Made by a program: the position numbers and the translations under genes
In this document: in pieces, positions 8,879 through 26,879 of the stretch
Layout of the letters: each line of letters begins with the position of its first letter
Numbering within the stretch: the stretch's first letter is position 1
Notes under the pieces: model-generated
The model's database searches: none
Seen by the model: only the letters and a program-made list of their open reading frames with translations
Told to the model about the DNA's origin: nothing
Assembly: GCF_005406215.1 (NCBI RefSeq)
Contig: NZ_NXMA01000009.1
Span: 23,167 to 87,166, forward strand
DNA: 64,000 bases
Direction: 5' to 3'
Source of the DNA: Campylobacter aviculae
Lineage (GTDB): Bacteria > Campylobacterota > Campylobacteria > Campylobacterales > Campylobacteraceae

Positions 8879-9580
8879 ATGGATTTAAATTTTATAATTA
8901 ATCATTTAAGTGTATTTGCAATAGCTGGTTGGCTTACTTTGAAATTAAGTTTTTTTGGTATAGTTTTTTCTATAATTATAGGATTGTTTTGTATTTTAAT
9001 GAGTTATTTTAGGGTTAAATTTATAGAGCAAATTTGCAAAATTTATATAGAATTATCCCGAAATACTCCTTTATTGATACAGCTTTTTTTTCTTTATTAT
9101 GCTTTGCCTAAATTTGGTATCCATCTAGAAAAGATTCCTCCTTTAAATTTGATTTGTTTAAGCGTTGATGAAACTTTGCGTCCAGCTTTTGCTTGTGCGA
9201 TCGTTGGTCTTAGTTTTTTGGGTGGATCTTATATGGCTGAGAGTTTTAGATCGGGATTTGAGGCTATTAGAAAACAGCAATTTGAAGCGGGGCTTTCTTT
9301 AGGTTTTACAAAATTGGGAAATTTTCGCTATGTTATTTTACCTCAAGTGTTAGCCGTTTCGATATCAAGTATTAGTGCAAATATTATTTTTCTTATTAAA
9401 GAAACTTCAGTAGTAAGCATTATAGCTTTACCGGATTTGGTTACGGCAATGAAAGATCTAAATTCTCTAACTTACAAAACAGATGAGCTTTTATTTCTTT
9501 TATTTATAGGATATTTGTGTATTATTTTGCCTATTTCATTGATTTTGTTTTTTATAGAAAAAAGGCTTTCAAATGCTTAG
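8879..9580 (+). CDS. Polar amino-acid ABC transporter permease (Cj0467-like)
   Basis: A 233-residue inner-membrane permease of the His/Glu/Gln/Arg/opine family with about five membrane helices. The EAA loop that contacts the ATPase reads EAGLSLGFTKLGNFRYVILP. SRNTPLLIQLFFLYYALP near residue 60 is the family signature. It heads a three-gene operon and overlaps the next permease by 8 nt. No substrate-binding protein is encoded nearby, so the complex must recruit one made elsewhere, and the amino acid cannot be assigned. Confidence 0.9.
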   Translation: MDLNFIINHLSVFAIAGWLTLKLSFFGIVFSIIIGLFCILMSYFRVKFIEQICKIYIELSRNTPLLIQLFFLYYALPKFGIHLEKIPPLNLICLSVDETLRPAFACAIVGLSFLGGSYMAESFRSGFEAIRKQQFEAGLSLGFTKLGNFRYVILPQVLAVSISSISANIIFLIKETSVVSIIALPDLVTAMKDLNSLTYKTDELLFLLFIGYLCIILPISLILFFIEKRLSNA

Positions 9581-10229
9581 TTTGCTAAATTTGGACACAT
9601 TAAGTCGTCTTTGGCAAGGTTTATTTGTGACGCTTGAAATTTCCATAGTCAGTATCGCAATTACCTCTTTTTTTGGGCTTTTTTTGGGTATTTTGATGAG
9701 TTTTAAAAATCGTTATATTTATATTTTATGTCGTTTTATGTTAGAATTTGTAAGAGTTATGCCACTTTTAGTTTGGCTTTTTATAGTGTATTTTGGTTTT
9801 TCAAGGTGGCTTGGGGTTAATTTAAGCAGCACAGCTTCAGCTATTATTGTATTTAGTATTTGGGGAAGTTTTGAGATGATGGATTTGGTTCGATCTTCTT
9901 TAGAAAGTATTCCAAAACATCAATACGAGAGTGCTAAAAGTTTAGGTTTAAATAAAATTCAAGCGTATTTTTATATCATTATTCCACAAGCCTTTCGTCG
10001 TCTTACTCCTGTGAGTATGAATTTGCTTACTCGAATGATTAAAAGTACAACTTTTGCGTATTTGATTGGTAGTGTGGAGCTTGTAAAAGTGGGTCAGCAA
10101 ATTATTGAGTTTAATAATAAAAATGATTTAGCGCCTTTTATTATCTATGGTCTTATCTTTTTTATCTTTTTTATGATTTGCTATCCTATTACTTTATATT
10201 CTAAAAAATTAGAAAAAAAATGGAGCTAA
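9573..10229 (+). CDS. Polar amino-acid ABC transporter permease (Cj0468-like)
   Basis: The second permease of the system, 218 residues. It is homologous to its neighbour but distinct, so a heterodimeric channel is likely. The EAA loop reads [20 protein letters not shown], and [17 protein letters not shown] is the family N-terminal motif. It starts inside the end of the upstream permease and ends 1 nt before the ATPase gene, indicating tight translational coupling. Confidence 0.9.
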   Translation: MLSLLNLDTLSRLWQGLFVTLEISIVSIAITSFFGLFLGILMSFKNRYIYILCRFMLEFVRVMPLLVWLFIVYFGFSRWLGVNLSSTASAIIVFSIWGSFEMMDLVRSSLESIPKHQYESAKSLGLNKIQAYFYIIIPQAFRRLTPVSMNLLTRMIKSTTFAYLIGSVELVKVGQQIIEFNNKNDLAPFIIYGLIFFIFFMICYPITLYSKKLEKKWS

Positions 10230-10230
10230 A

Positions 10231-10968
10231 ATGAGCATTTTGAAGGTTGAAAAATTACAAAAATATTATGGAACTCATCATGTGTTAAAAAATATCAATT
10301 TAGAGGTAAAACAAAAGGAGGTTGTGGTAATCTTAGGTCCGAGTGGCTGTGGAAAATCAACTTTTTTAAGATGTATTAATGGATTAGAAGAAATTGCAGA
10401 CGGAACGATACAAATTGGTCAGGATAAAATCGATAAAAATTTTAAAGATTGGACAAGGGTGCGTCAAAAAGTAGGCATGGTGTTTCAATCTTATGAATTA
10501 TTTGAACATTTAAGTGTTAAAGATAATATACTTTTAGGCCCTTTAAAGGTGCAAAAAAGATCCAAAGAAGAAGTTTTAGAAGAGGCTAAAATATGGCTTG
10601 AAAAGGTAGGATTGCTCCATAAAATAGATGCTTTTCCTAGGGAATTAAGTGGGGGGCAAAAGCAAAGAATCGCCATTGTAAGAAGTCTTTGTATGAATCC
10701 AGAGCTTATGCTTTTTGATGAAGTAACAGCGGCACTTGATCCTGAAATCGTTCGCGAAGTTTTAGACGTTATTTTAAATTTGGCAAAAGATGGAATGACT
10801 ATGCTAATCGTTACACATGAAATGGGTTTTGCTAAAGCTGTTGCTGATAAAATAGTTTTTATGGATAATGGCGAAGTAGTTGAAGAAAATAATCCACATG
10901 ATTTTTTTGAAAATCCTAAAAGTGAAAGAGCAAAAAAATTTTTAAATTTATTTGATTATCATAAATAG
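10231..10968 (+). CDS. Polar amino-acid ABC transporter ATP-binding protein (Cj0469-like)
   Basis: A 245-residue cytoplasmic ATPase that energises the two upstream permeases. It has Walker A (GPSGCGKST, near residue 35), the ABC signature [11 protein letters not shown], Walker [13 protein letters not shown] and the switch histidine in VTHEMGFA. It is very close to the GlnQ/HisP/PEB1C group, so it pumps amino acids inward. A strong hairpin follows and closes the operon. Confidence 0.92.
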   Translation: MSILKVEKLQKYYGTHHVLKNINLEVKQKEVVVILGPSGCGKSTFLRCINGLEEIADGTIQIGQDKIDKNFKDWTRVRQKVGMVFQSYELFEHLSVKDNILLGPLKVQKRSKEEVLEEAKIWLEKVGLLHKIDAFPRELSGGQKQRIAIVRSLCMNPELMLFDEVTAALDPEIVREVLDVILNLAKDGMTMLIVTHEMGFAKAVADKIVFMDNGEVVEENNPHDFFENPKSERAKKFLNLFDYHK

Positions 10969-10991
10969 TAAGATCTTGAATTTATATATAA

Positions 10992-11031
10992 CATAAATTA
11001 GATTTTTAAAAAAAATCTAATTTATGATTTT
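10992..11031 (+). terminator. Rho-independent terminator after ABC operon
   Basis: CATAAATTAGATTTTT (10992-11007) pairs perfectly with 11011-11026 around a 3-base loop, followed by TTTTA. It separates the ABC operon from the tRNA/tuf promoter. Confidence 0.75.
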
Positions 11032-11053
11032 ATGATAAAAAGCGGTTTTATTC

Positions 11054-11082
11054 TTGACAAAATATTTTTTTTAAGATATAAT
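11054..11082 (+). promoter_or_regulatory. Consensus sigma70 promoter for the tRNA-tuf operon
   Basis: TTGACA (11054-11059) and TATAAT (11077-11082) are both perfect, with a 17-bp spacer, 38 bp before tRNA-Thr. Campylobacter promoters normally lack a recognisable -35 box, so a full consensus marks a very strong promoter, fitting for tRNAs and EF-Tu. Confidence 0.85.
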
Positions 11083-11120
11083 CCTTATTTTTAAAATTTT
11101 CTATAAAATATAAGAATTAT

Positions 11121-11196
11121 GCTGGTTTAGCTCAGTTGGTAGAGCAGCTGCCTTGTAAGCAGCAGGTCGGGGGTTCAAGTCCCTTAACCAGCTCCA
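11121..11196 (+). tRNA. tRNA-Thr (anticodon TGT)
   Basis: A 76-nt cloverleaf with acceptor GCTGGTT/AACCAGC, anticodon loop CTTGTAA, T-arm GGTTCAAGTCC and an encoded CCA. It is the first gene of the tRNA cluster upstream of tuf. Confidence 0.95.
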
Positions 11197-11253
11197 TTTT
11201 AACAGTGTTTGACCAGAATATTATAAATTGATTTTAGTAATATTTTATGATTA

Positions 11254-11339
<86 letters not shown>

Positions 11340-11344
11340 TGCTT

Positions 11345-11421
11345 GCGGGAGTAGCTCAGTTGGCTAGAGCATCAGCCTTCCAAGCTGAGGGTCGCGGGTT
11401 CGAGTCCCGTTTCCCGCTCCA
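11345..11421 (+). tRNA. tRNA-Gly (anticodon TCC)
   Basis: A 77-nt cloverleaf starting 5 nt after tRNA-Tyr. The acceptor is GCGGGAG/TTCCCGC, the anticodon loop CTTCCAA, and CCA is encoded. Confidence 0.95.
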
Positions 11422-11515
11422 AAATTAAACTGGGAGCTGTATTTTCTGAAATAACTTACAGTATATTCCCTAAAAATTGTTTTCAGTTGTCTGTATTTGG
11501 GTAGTTTTTCTGAGC

Positions 11516-11590
<75 letters not shown>

Positions 11591-11660
11591 TAATTTATTG
11601 AAAAGATTATAAATATAGACTTGGTTTGCTTACATTAATATTTTATATTGGAGGAAAAAA

Positions 11661-12860
11661 ATGGCTAAAGAAAAATTTTCACGTAATAAGCCACACGTAA
11701 ATATCGGTACTATTGGTCACGTTGATCATGGTAAAACTACTTTGACAGCTGCTATTTCTGCTGTTCTTTCAAGAAGAGGTTTGGCAGAGCTTAAAGATTA
11801 TGACAATATCGATAATGCTCCTGAAGAAAAAGAACGTGGTATAACTATTGCTACTTCTCATATTGAATATGAAACAGAAAATCGCCACTATGCACACGTT
11901 GATTGTCCAGGTCACGCCGACTATGTTAAAAATATGATTACAGGTGCTGCACAAATGGACGGTGCAATTCTTGTTGTTTCTGCAGCAGATGGTCCAATGC
12001 CTCAAACTAGAGAACATATTCTTTTATCTCGTCAAGTTGGTGTTCCATATATTGTTGTTTTTATGAATAAAGCAGATATGGTTGATGATGCTGAACTTTT
12101 AGAGTTAGTTGAAATGGAAATTAGAGAATTATTAAGCTCTTATGATTTCCCAGGAGATGATACTCCAATTATTTCTGGTTCTGCATTAAAAGCTCTTGAA
12201 GAAGCTAAAGCTGGACAAGATGGTGAATGGTCTAAAAAAGTTTTAGATCTTATGGCTGCAGTTGATAGTTACATTCCAACTCCAACTCGTGATACAGAAA
12301 AAGATTTCTTAATGCCAATTGAAGACGTTTTCTCAATTTCTGGACGTGGTACAGTTGTTACAGGAAGAATCGAGAAAGGTGTAGTTAAAGTAGGTGATAC
12401 AATTGAAATCGTTGGTATTAAAGATACACAAACAACTACTGTAACTGGTGTTGAAATGTTTAGAAAAGAAATGGATCAGGGTGAAGCAGGAGATAATGTA
12501 GGTGTTCTCTTACGTGGTACCAAAAAAGAAGAAGTTATTCGTGGTATGGTTCTTGCTAAACCAAAATCAATTACTCCTCATACTGATTTTGAAGCTGAAG
12601 TTTATATTTTAAATAAAGATGAAGGTGGTAGACATACTCCATTCTTTAATAATTATAGACCACAGTTTTATGTTAGAACAACCGATGTTACAGGATCAAT
12701 TAAATTAGCTGATGGTGTTGAAATGGTTATGCCAGGTGAAAATGTGAGAATTACAGTAAGTTTGATTGCACCGGTAGCGCTTGAAGAAGGAACTCGTTTT
12801 GCTATTCGTGAGGGTGGTAAAACTGTTGGTTCTGGAGTTGTTTCTAAAATTATTAAGTAA
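11661..12860 (+). CDS. tuf: Translation elongation factor Tu
   Basis: EF-Tu, 399 residues, delivers aminoacyl-tRNA to the ribosome. It has the P-loop GHVDHGKTT, switch [10 protein letters not shown] and the guanine-specificity motif NKAD. The RBS is GGAGG, 7 nt before the ATG. It sits with tRNAs and the secE-rplKAJL-rpoBC block and not with rpsL-rpsG-fusA, which lie 28 kb away. It appears to be the only tuf copy in the window. Confidence 0.97.
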   Translation: MAKEKFSRNKPHVNIGTIGHVDHGKTTLTAAISAVLSRRGLAELKDYDNIDNAPEEKERGITIATSHIEYETENRHYAHVDCPGHADYVKNMITGAAQMDGAILVVSAADGPMPQTREHILLSRQVGVPYIVVFMNKADMVDDAELLELVEMEIRELLSSYDFPGDDTPIISGSALKALEEAKAGQDGEWSKKVLDLMAAVDSYIPTPTRDTEKDFLMPIEDVFSISGRGTVVTGRIEKGVVKVGDTIEIVGIKDTQTTTVTGVEMFRKEMDQGEAGDNVGVLLRGTKKEEVIRGMVLAKPKSITPHTDFEAEVYILNKDEGGRHTPFFNNYRPQFYVRTTDVTGSIKLADGVEMVMPGENVRITVSLIAPVALEEGTRFAIREGGKTVGSGVVSKIIK

Positions 12861-12866
12861 AATCAA

Positions 12867-12893
12867 AAAAGTCAAGTTTGATACTTGACTTTT
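12867..12893 (+). terminator. Hairpin after tuf
   Basis: AAAAGTCAAG (12867-12876) pairs with CTTGACTTTT (12884-12893). It could end or attenuate transcription before rpmG, whose start is only 17 nt further on. Confidence 0.65.
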
Positions 12894-12909
12894 AATTTAA
12901 AGGAAAACA

Positions 12910-13068
12910 ATGAGAGTTAAAATAGGTTTAAAGTGTGAAGAATGCGGTGATATTAATTATAGTACTTACAAAAATAGTAAAAATACCACTGAAAAATTAG
13001 AGTTAAAGAAATATTGCCCAAGATTAAAAAAGCATACGCTTCATAAAGAAGTTAAATTAAAAAGCTAA
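12910..13068 (+). CDS. rpmG: 50S ribosomal protein L33
   Basis: A 52-residue large-subunit protein that starts [13 protein letters not shown] and ends [12 protein letters not shown]. The RBS AAGGAAA precedes the ATG. The zinc ribbon is incomplete: the first pair C9-EE-C12 is present but the second reads YCPRLKK with only one cysteine, so it is neither a full C+ nor a C- paralogue and zinc binding is doubtful. It lies between tuf and trnW, the usual place in Campylobacter. Confidence 0.93.
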   Translation: MRVKIGLKCEECGDINYSTYKNSKNTTEKLELKKYCPRLKKHTLHKEVKLKS

Positions 13069-13080
13069 TTAATAAGCTTT

Positions 13081-13156
13081 AGGGCAATAGCTCCAACGGT
13101 AGAGCGCCGGATTCCAAATCCGCAGGTTGGGGGTTCGAGTCCCTCTTGCCCTGCCA
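13081..13156 (+). tRNA. tRNA-Trp (anticodon CCA)
   Basis: A 76-nt cloverleaf with acceptor AGGGCAA/TTGCCCT, anticodon loop TTCCAAA and an encoded CCA. It sits between rpmG and secE, a conserved arrangement in many bacteria. Confidence 0.95.
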
Positions 13157-13174
13157 TAATTGAGGTTTAAGTAA

Positions 13175-13354
13175 ATGGAAAAATTGATAACTTATTTTAA
13201 ATTATCAAAGGCTGAATTAAGGAAAGTAATTTTTCCTTTAAAAGAACAAGTTCGGAATGCTTATATCACAGTTTTTATAGTGGTTGCAGTGGTTTCTTTA
13301 TTTTTGGCATTAGTGGATTGGATTATGTCTTCTATTGTTTCTATAGTAATATAG
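13175..13354 (+). CDS. secE: Protein translocase subunit SecE
   Basis: A 59-residue single-span SecE, the short form typical of most bacteria. An N-terminal amphipathic helix (KAELRKVIFPLKEQV) is followed by one membrane segment near residues 28-55. It clamps SecY in the inner-membrane Sec channel. It lies 18 nt after tRNA-Trp and 15 nt before nusG. Confidence 0.93.
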   Translation: MEKLITYFKLSKAELRKVIFPLKEQVRNAYITVFIVVAVVSLFLALVDWIMSSIVSIVI

Positions 13355-13369
13355 GAGTGGATTAAATTA

Positions 13370-13903
13370 ATGAATACTTATAAATGGTATGCGATTCAAA
13401 CTTATGCTGGAAGTGAAATGGCTGTAAAAAGAGCTATTGAAAATTTGGTGAAAGATAATGGAATTGAAGAACAGCTTAAGGAAATAGTTGTTCCAACCGA
13501 AGATGTTATTGAATTTAAAAACGGAAAAGAGAAGATTACTGAAAGAAGCTTATATTCTGGATATGTTTTCGCACTTTTAGATTTAAATACAGAGCTTTGG
13601 CACAAAATTCAATCTCTTCCAAAAGTGGGACGTTTTATTGGAGAGTCGAAAAAACCAACCCCTTTAACAGAGAAGGATATTAATTTAATTTTAGAAAAAG
13701 TTCGTAATCGTGCAGCTCCTAAACCAAAAATTTCTTTTGAAGAGGGAGAAAATGTAAGGATTACAGAAGGTCCATTTGCAAATTTTACTGCTATAGTGGA
13801 AGAGTATGATATGGTGAGAGGTCTATTAAAATTGAATGTTTCTATTTTTGGACGCTCTACTCCAGTGGAGATTTTATATTCTCAAGTTGAGAAAATAATT
13901 TAA
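13370..13903 (+). CDS. nusG: Transcription antitermination/pausing factor NusG
   Basis: A 177-residue NusG with an N-terminal NGN domain (KWYAIQTYAGSE, polymerase clamp binding) and a C-terminal KOW domain (GENVRITEGPFANF) that contacts NusE/S10 or Rho. Length and order (secE-nusG-rplK) are canonical. Confidence 0.96.
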   Translation: MNTYKWYAIQTYAGSEMAVKRAIENLVKDNGIEEQLKEIVVPTEDVIEFKNGKEKITERSLYSGYVFALLDLNTELWHKIQSLPKVGRFIGESKKPTPLTEKDINLILEKVRNRAAPKPKISFEEGENVRITEGPFANFTAIVEEYDMVRGLLKLNVSIFGRSTPVEILYSQVEKII

Positions 13904-13927
13904 ATTTTTATTAAGGAGAAATTTGTT

Positions 13928-14353
13928 ATGGCTAAGAAAGTTGTAGGCGAGATTAAATTACAGATTGCTGCTACAAAAGCAAATCCATCGCCTCCTGTTG
14001 GTCCTGCTTTAGGACAGCAAGGTGTTAATATTATGGAATTTTGTAAAGCTTTTAATGAAAGAACAAAAGATATGGCAGGTTTTAATATCCCTGTTGTTAT
14101 CACAGTTTATGCTGATAAAAGTTTTACTTTTATTACAAAACAACCACCAGCTACTGATTTAATCAAAAAAGCTGCGGGAATTTCGAAAGGCACTGATAAT
14201 CCACTTAAAAACAAAGTAGGTAAATTAACTCGTGCTCAAGTTTTAGAAATTGTAGATAAAAAAATTGCGGATTTAAACACCAAAGACAGAGATCAGGCAG
14301 CAAAAATAATTGCTGGTTCAGCTCGTTCTATGGGTGTTGAAATTGTTGATTAA
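13928..14353 (+). CDS. rplK: 50S ribosomal protein L11
   Basis: A 141-residue L11 of the GTPase-associated centre, with the conserved proline-rich [15 protein letters not shown] segment and the C-terminal GSARSMG rRNA-binding region. RBS AAGGAG is 9 nt before the ATG. Confidence 0.97.
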   Translation: MAKKVVGEIKLQIAATKANPSPPVGPALGQQGVNIMEFCKAFNERTKDMAGFNIPVVITVYADKSFTFITKQPPATDLIKKAAGISKGTDNPLKNKVGKLTRAQVLEIVDKKIADLNTKDRDQAAKIIAGSARSMGVEIVD

Positions 14354-14362
14354 CCCCTTGTA

Positions 14363-14385
14363 ACCGCTCAAGGTAAAAAAGCGGT
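14363..14385 (+). other. Hairpin in the rplK-rplA spacer
   Basis: ACCGCT (14363-14368) and AGCGGT (14380-14385) form a 6-bp stem in the 60-nt gap. It may be a processing or autoregulatory element, but L1 binding is not shown. Confidence 0.35.
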
Positions 14386-14413
14386 AGCACTTTAAAAATG
14401 CGGAGAAAATAAA

Positions 14414-15115
14414 ATGGCTAAAATAACAAAGAGATTAAAAGAATTATTACAAAAAATTGATTCAACTAAAGAGTATAATACAAAAGAAGCAATTGGTGTA
14501 GTTAAGAATTTAAAGTCAGCAAAATTTGATGAAACTGTTGAAATTGCTTTAAAACTTAATGTTGATCCAAGACATGCCGATCAAATGGTAAGAGGATCTG
14601 TAGTTCTTCCTGCTGGTACAGGAAAGAAAGTCCGAGTTGCTGTGATTGCAAAGGATGCCAAAGCAGATGAGGCTAAAAATGCTGGAGCGGATATTGTTGG
14701 AAGCGATGATTTGGTAGAGGAAATTCAAAAAGGAAATATGAATTTTGATGTATTGATTGCAACTCCAAATTTAATGGGTCTAGTAGGTAAAGTAGGCCGA
14801 ATTTTAGGTCCTAAAGGTTTGATGCCAAACCCAAAAACCGGAACAGTTACCATGGATGTTGCACAAGCTGTAAATAATGCTAAAAGCGGTCAAGTTAATT
14901 TCCGTGTAGATAAACAAGGGAACATCCACGCAGGTCTTGGAAAAGTAAGTTTTTCTAATGAACAATTATGGGATAATATATCGACCTTTATTAAGGCTAT
15001 CAATAAACATAAACCGGCTGCTGCAAAAGGTAGATATATTAAAAGTGCCGCTTTATCTTTAACTATGAGCCCTTCGGTAAAACTTGAAGTACAGGAATTG
15101 TTAGATATGAAATAA
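14414..15115 (+). CDS. rplA: 50S ribosomal protein L1
   Basis: A 233-residue L1 of the mobile L1 stalk with the signature [17 protein letters not shown]. In many bacteria it also represses the L11 operon translationally. Spacing and order are canonical. Confidence 0.97.
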   Translation: MAKITKRLKELLQKIDSTKEYNTKEAIGVVKNLKSAKFDETVEIALKLNVDPRHADQMVRGSVVLPAGTGKKVRVAVIAKDAKADEAKNAGADIVGSDDLVEEIQKGNMNFDVLIATPNLMGLVGKVGRILGPKGLMPNPKTGTVTMDVAQAVNNAKSGQVNFRVDKQGNIHAGLGKVSFSNEQLWDNISTFIKAINKHKPAAAKGRYIKSAALSLTMSPSVKLEVQELLDMK

Positions 15116-15149
15116 AGAGTTGCTTTTGCTAACTCTTTATTTTTTTTAA
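15114..15149 (+). terminator. Terminator or attenuator between rplA and rplJ
   Basis: AAAGAGTT (15114-15121) pairs with AACTCTTT (15131-15138), followed by a run of eight Ts. The stem overlaps the rplA stop. It probably lowers read-through from rplKA into rplJL. Confidence 0.6.
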
Positions 15150-15181
15150 ATAAACATTTGAAAAAATTGAGGTTTTTTGAA

Positions 15182-15270
15182 ATGTTTATTTTAGATTGAA
15201 GATAGTTGAGGCTGTAGGCTTAATTGGATATTTCCGCTCCACTTGAAATCTCAATCGGAAAGGAGAAAAT
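15182..15270 (+). ncRNA. Probable L10 (rplJL) leader
   Basis: The 155-nt gap before rplJ is unusually long for this operon, and its last 90 nt have less AT than the surroundings, with pairable segments (GATATTTCCGC and the TCGGAAAGGAGA start region). Position and size match the ribosomal-protein leader bound by the L10-L12 complex. The fold was not computed. Confidence 0.45.
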
Positions 15271-15750
15271 GTGACTAGAAGCGAAAAAGTTGAAGTGATT
15301 GCTAAGCTCGAAGAAAGTTTTAAAGTTAGTGAAGCTATTGTAGTTTGTGATTACAAAGGTTTATCAACTAAAAAACTAGAAGAGCTTAGAAATAACGCAA
15401 GAGAAAATAATGTCAAAGTTCAAATCATTAAAAATACTTTGGCTAACATTGCTCTTAATAATTCCGGCAAAACAGGTCTAGTTCTTAAAGATACTAATAT
15501 TTATCTTTGGGGAGAGGATCAACTTAGCGTTTCAAAAGTAGTTGCCAAATTTGAAGAAAACAATGATCAATTTCAGATTAAAACTGCTTTTATTGATGGT
15601 GAAGTTGCAGACGTTGCTAAGGTTAAAGCCTTGGCCAAAATGCCTTCGCGTAATGAGTTGCTTGCTATGCTTTTGCAAGTTTGGAAAGCGCCAATCACCA
15701 ATTTTACTATTGGATTAAATGCGCTAAAAAATAAAAAAGAAACTGAATAA
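15271..15750 (+). CDS. rplJ: 50S ribosomal protein L10
   Basis: A 159-residue L10, the base of the L7/L12 stalk. It begins [15 protein letters not shown] with a GTG start after AAAGGAGAAAAT. The rRNA-binding KNTLANIAL segment is clear. It lies directly upstream of rplL. Confidence 0.96.
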   Translation: MTRSEKVEVIAKLEESFKVSEAIVVCDYKGLSTKKLEELRNNARENNVKVQIIKNTLANIALNNSGKTGLVLKDTNIYLWGEDQLSVSKVVAKFEENNDQFQIKTAFIDGEVADVAKVKALAKMPSRNELLAMLLQVWKAPITNFTIGLNALKNKKETE

Positions 15751-15762
15751 AAAGGATAAAAA

Positions 15763-16140
15763 ATGGCAATTTCAAAAGAAGATGTATTAGAATATATTTC
15801 AAATTTAAGTGTTCTTGAGCTTTCTGAGCTTGTAAAAGAATTTGAAGAAAAATTTGGTGTATCTGCTGCTCCAGTAATGGTAGCTGGAGGTGCGGTAGCA
15901 GGTGGCGGTGCTTCAGCTGCTGAAGAGAAAACAGAGTTTGATATCGTTTTAACTGATGGCGGTGCTAAAAAGATTGAAGTGATTAAAATCGTTCGTGCTT
16001 TAACAGGTCTTGGGCTTAAAGAAGCAAAAGATGCAGTAGAGCAAACTCCTTCAACTTTAAAAGAAGGTGTAGCTAAAGCTGAAGCCGAAGAAGCTAAGAA
16101 GCAGCTTGAAGAAGCAGGTGCTAAAGTAGAGCTTAAATAA
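15763..16140 (+). CDS. rplL: 50S ribosomal protein L7/L12
   Basis: A 125-residue acidic stalk protein with an N-terminal dimerisation helix, an Ala/Gly hinge ([16 protein letters not shown]) and the C-terminal factor-binding domain ([12 protein letters not shown]). A strong terminator-like hairpin follows. Confidence 0.97.
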   Translation: MAISKEDVLEYISNLSVLELSELVKEFEEKFGVSAAPVMVAGGAVAGGGASAAEEKTEFDIVLTDGGAKKIEVIKIVRALTGLGLKEAKDAVEQTPSTLKEGVAKAEAEEAKKQLEEAGAKVELK

Positions 16141-16165
16141 ATATAGATTTTTTATGTTTTAGTTT

Positions 16166-16197
16166 AAGAAGATTTGTTTTGCAAATCTTCTTTTTTA
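16166..16197 (+). terminator. Rho-independent hairpin after rplL
   Basis: AAGAAGATTTG (16166-16176) pairs with CAAATCTTCTT (16182-16192), 11 bp with a 5-base loop, followed by Ts. It probably attenuates transcription between the stalk genes and rpoBC. Confidence 0.75.
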
Positions 16198-16252
16198 TTT
16201 TTTACCTATATTTTTAGGTCTTCTTTTTTAAATTTACAAAAATTTACCATGA

Positions 16253-24958
<8,706 letters not shown>

Positions 24959-24959
24959 T

Positions 24960-25727
24960 TTAATAGATTCTTTCTAAATTTGGAAAATGTAAATTAATCA
25001 TTTCTTCTATTTTATGTTTTTCTTCAATTAAGATTTTTTTATTTTTTTCTTTAAAGTTTTTATTTGAATAAAAAATAGGATAAGATATGCTTATAGCGGC
25101 AATTATTTTATTTTTATGTTCTATATTTATAGCCATACATTCAATTTGGGGATTCATTTCTCCACTTTCTAAAGCAACTTTTTCTTTTTTAATTTGTTTA
25201 ATTTGCTTATAAAGTTCATCGATATTTTTTAGAGTATTTGAGGTGATTTTTTCAAAATTTTTAGGATAAAGTATTTGCAATTCTTCCTTTGTCTTATTAG
25301 ACAGTAAAGCTTTGCCTAAAGAAGTTGCATAAGCAGGATATGAGGTTCCTACAAAAGATTTTAATTGTATTTGATCGTTAGCATCTATTTTTTCCAAATA
25401 AAGCACATTGCTTTTTCTTAAAACACCTAGTTGGCAAGTTTGATTTGTTAAATCTCTAATATTTTTCATATGTTTTCTAATAAGTTCAATAACATTATTC
25501 TCGCCTTTTAAATTATAACTTAATTCTAAAATTTTAAAATCTAAACAGTAGCTTTTATTACTTAAATTGCATTTTATGTATTTTTTTTCCTGTAAGGTTT
25601 GTAAAATAGGCGAGATAGTACCTACAGGGATATTTAATTTTTTGGCTATAAGAGTTAAAGTAAGTTCTTCTTTTGAATTCGCAAGCAATTCTAAAATTTT
25701 TATAACTCTAAGAGTAGGTTGATGCAT
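24960..25727 (-). CDS. IclR-family regulator of the fucose operon (Cj0480c-like)
   Basis: A 255-residue IclR-type regulator with an N-terminal winged helix-turn-helix (residues about 5-60, TLTLIAKKLNIPVGTISPIL) and a C-terminal effector domain (SLGKALLSN, ECMAINI). It is divergent from the fuc operon. In C. jejuni this gene is described as the fucose-locus regulator. The palindromic boxes at 25913-25946 are good candidate targets. RBS AAAGGAT precedes the ATG. Confidence 0.88.
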   Translation of the reverse strand: MHQPTLRVIKILELLANSKEELTLTLIAKKLNIPVGTISPILQTLQEKKYIKCNLSNKSYCLDFKILELSYNLKGENNVIELIRKHMKNIRDLTNQTCQLGVLRKSNVLYLEKIDANDQIQLKSFVGTSYPAYATSLGKALLSNKTKEELQILYPKNFEKITSNTLKNIDELYKQIKQIKKEKVALESGEMNPQIECMAINIEHKNKIIAAISISYPIFYSNKNFKEKNKKILIEEKHKIEEMINLHFPNLERIY

Positions 25728-25912
25728 AAAATTATCCTTTTAACAATTACATTTTGTTTATAAATTTTACCACATTTTTTACTTTTGGTAACATAAGACA
25801 TTTTTTGATTTATTTCTTATTTTGTATTTTATGGAAAAAAGCCTATTGAAGAGATAAATATAAAATAATTATGTTTTTAGCCCTTGATTTTTTTAAATAA
25901 TTTTGCTACATT

Positions 25913-25946
25913 TTTTGTATATAAATAAATTTTTGTATATACAAAA
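25913..25946. promoter_or_regulatory. Tandem palindromic operator upstream of the fuc operon
   Basis: A perfect 16-bp palindrome TTTTGTATATACAAAA spans 25931-25946, ending 2 nt before the RBS of the first fuc gene. An imperfect copy, TTTTGTATATAAATAA, starts exactly 18 bp upstream at 25913. The 18-bp spacing would put two dimers close to the same helix face. Binding by the divergent IclR protein is inferred. A similar box precedes the fructokinase gene. Confidence 0.65.
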
Positions 25947-25960
25947 TAAAGGAGATGAAA

Positions 25961-26869
25961 ATGGGAATTTTAAAAGGGACATTACCGGCTTTGCTTACAC
26001 CTTATTCTAATGACAGAATGATTAATGAAAAAGAATTTATTCGTTATTGTGAATTTGGGATTGAAAATGGTTTAGATGGATTATTTTGCAATGGTAGTGC
26101 AGGTGACTCTCAAGCTTTAAGCATTGAGTCGCAAGTTCGATTAATGAAACTTAGCAAGGATGCTTCTAAGGGCAGGGTGCCTATTATCACAGGTATCACT
26201 TCAAGTGTTTATAAAAATACCATTGTTTTATCAGAGGAAGCCTATAAATTAGGGCTTGATGCACTTTTGCTTGCTATGCCTTATTATTATAAATTTGATG
26301 AAGAGACTCTTTTGGAATACATTAAAGATTTAGCTTTAAAAGTCAAACTTCCTTTGTATATTTATAATATTCCGCTTTTTGCACCTGCTTTAAGCTTGAA
26401 TTTTATAGAAAAAATTTCAAAACTTAACAATATAGCAGGTATTAAAGATAGCAGTGGAGATGCTTTGCTTTTAAATCATATTTTGGATATGGTGCCTCAA
26501 AATTTCGATGTTTTTGTAGGAAGAGAAGAAATTTATGCAGAAGCTTTATTTTTAGGAGCTAAAGGTTCTATGACAAGCATAGGAGGTATTTTTCCAGAAC
26601 TTATGAGTGCAATTTATCAAGCAATGAATGACAAAAAATATGAAAGAGCACTGTTGATACAAAAGAGTCTTTTAAAGGTCATAAGATTTGGGATGAGTAT
26701 CTCTTTTCCTATGGGATTTGCTTTATTGTTAAAGGCTAGAGGATTTGAATTTGCAAATGCAACCATACACCCTTTATCATCTTTAACCAAAGAAAAATTA
26801 GATATATGTTTTGATAAAGCTAAAGAATTGATTAAAACTTTGGAAAAAGAAACAGGTATAAGGCTATAA
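25961..26869 (+). CDS. DapA/NanA-family aldolase, 2-keto-3-deoxy-L-fuconate aldolase (Cj0481-like)
   Basis: A 302-residue class I aldolase of the dihydrodipicolinate synthase family. The Schiff-base lysine lies in GIKDSSGD, the tyrosine in YIYNIP, and the N-terminal NGSAGDS replaces the usual GTTGE loop. In C. jejuni the homologue is placed last but one in L-fucose breakdown, cleaving the keto-deoxy acid to pyruvate and lactaldehyde. AAGGAG sits 6 nt before the ATG at 25961; an ATG at 25955 directly abuts the RBS and is less likely. First gene of the operon. Confidence 0.85.
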   Translation: MGILKGTLPALLTPYSNDRMINEKEFIRYCEFGIENGLDGLFCNGSAGDSQALSIESQVRLMKLSKDASKGRVPIITGITSSVYKNTIVLSEEAYKLGLDALLLAMPYYYKFDEETLLEYIKDLALKVKLPLYIYNIPLFAPALSLNFIEKISKLNNIAGIKDSSGDALLLNHILDMVPQNFDVFVGREEIYAEALFLGAKGSMTSIGGIFPELMSAIYQAMNDKKYERALLIQKSLLKVIRFGMSISFPMGFALLLKARGFEFANATIHPLSSLTKEKLDICFDKAKELIKTLEKETGIRL

Positions 26870-26879
26870 AAGGTTTGAT

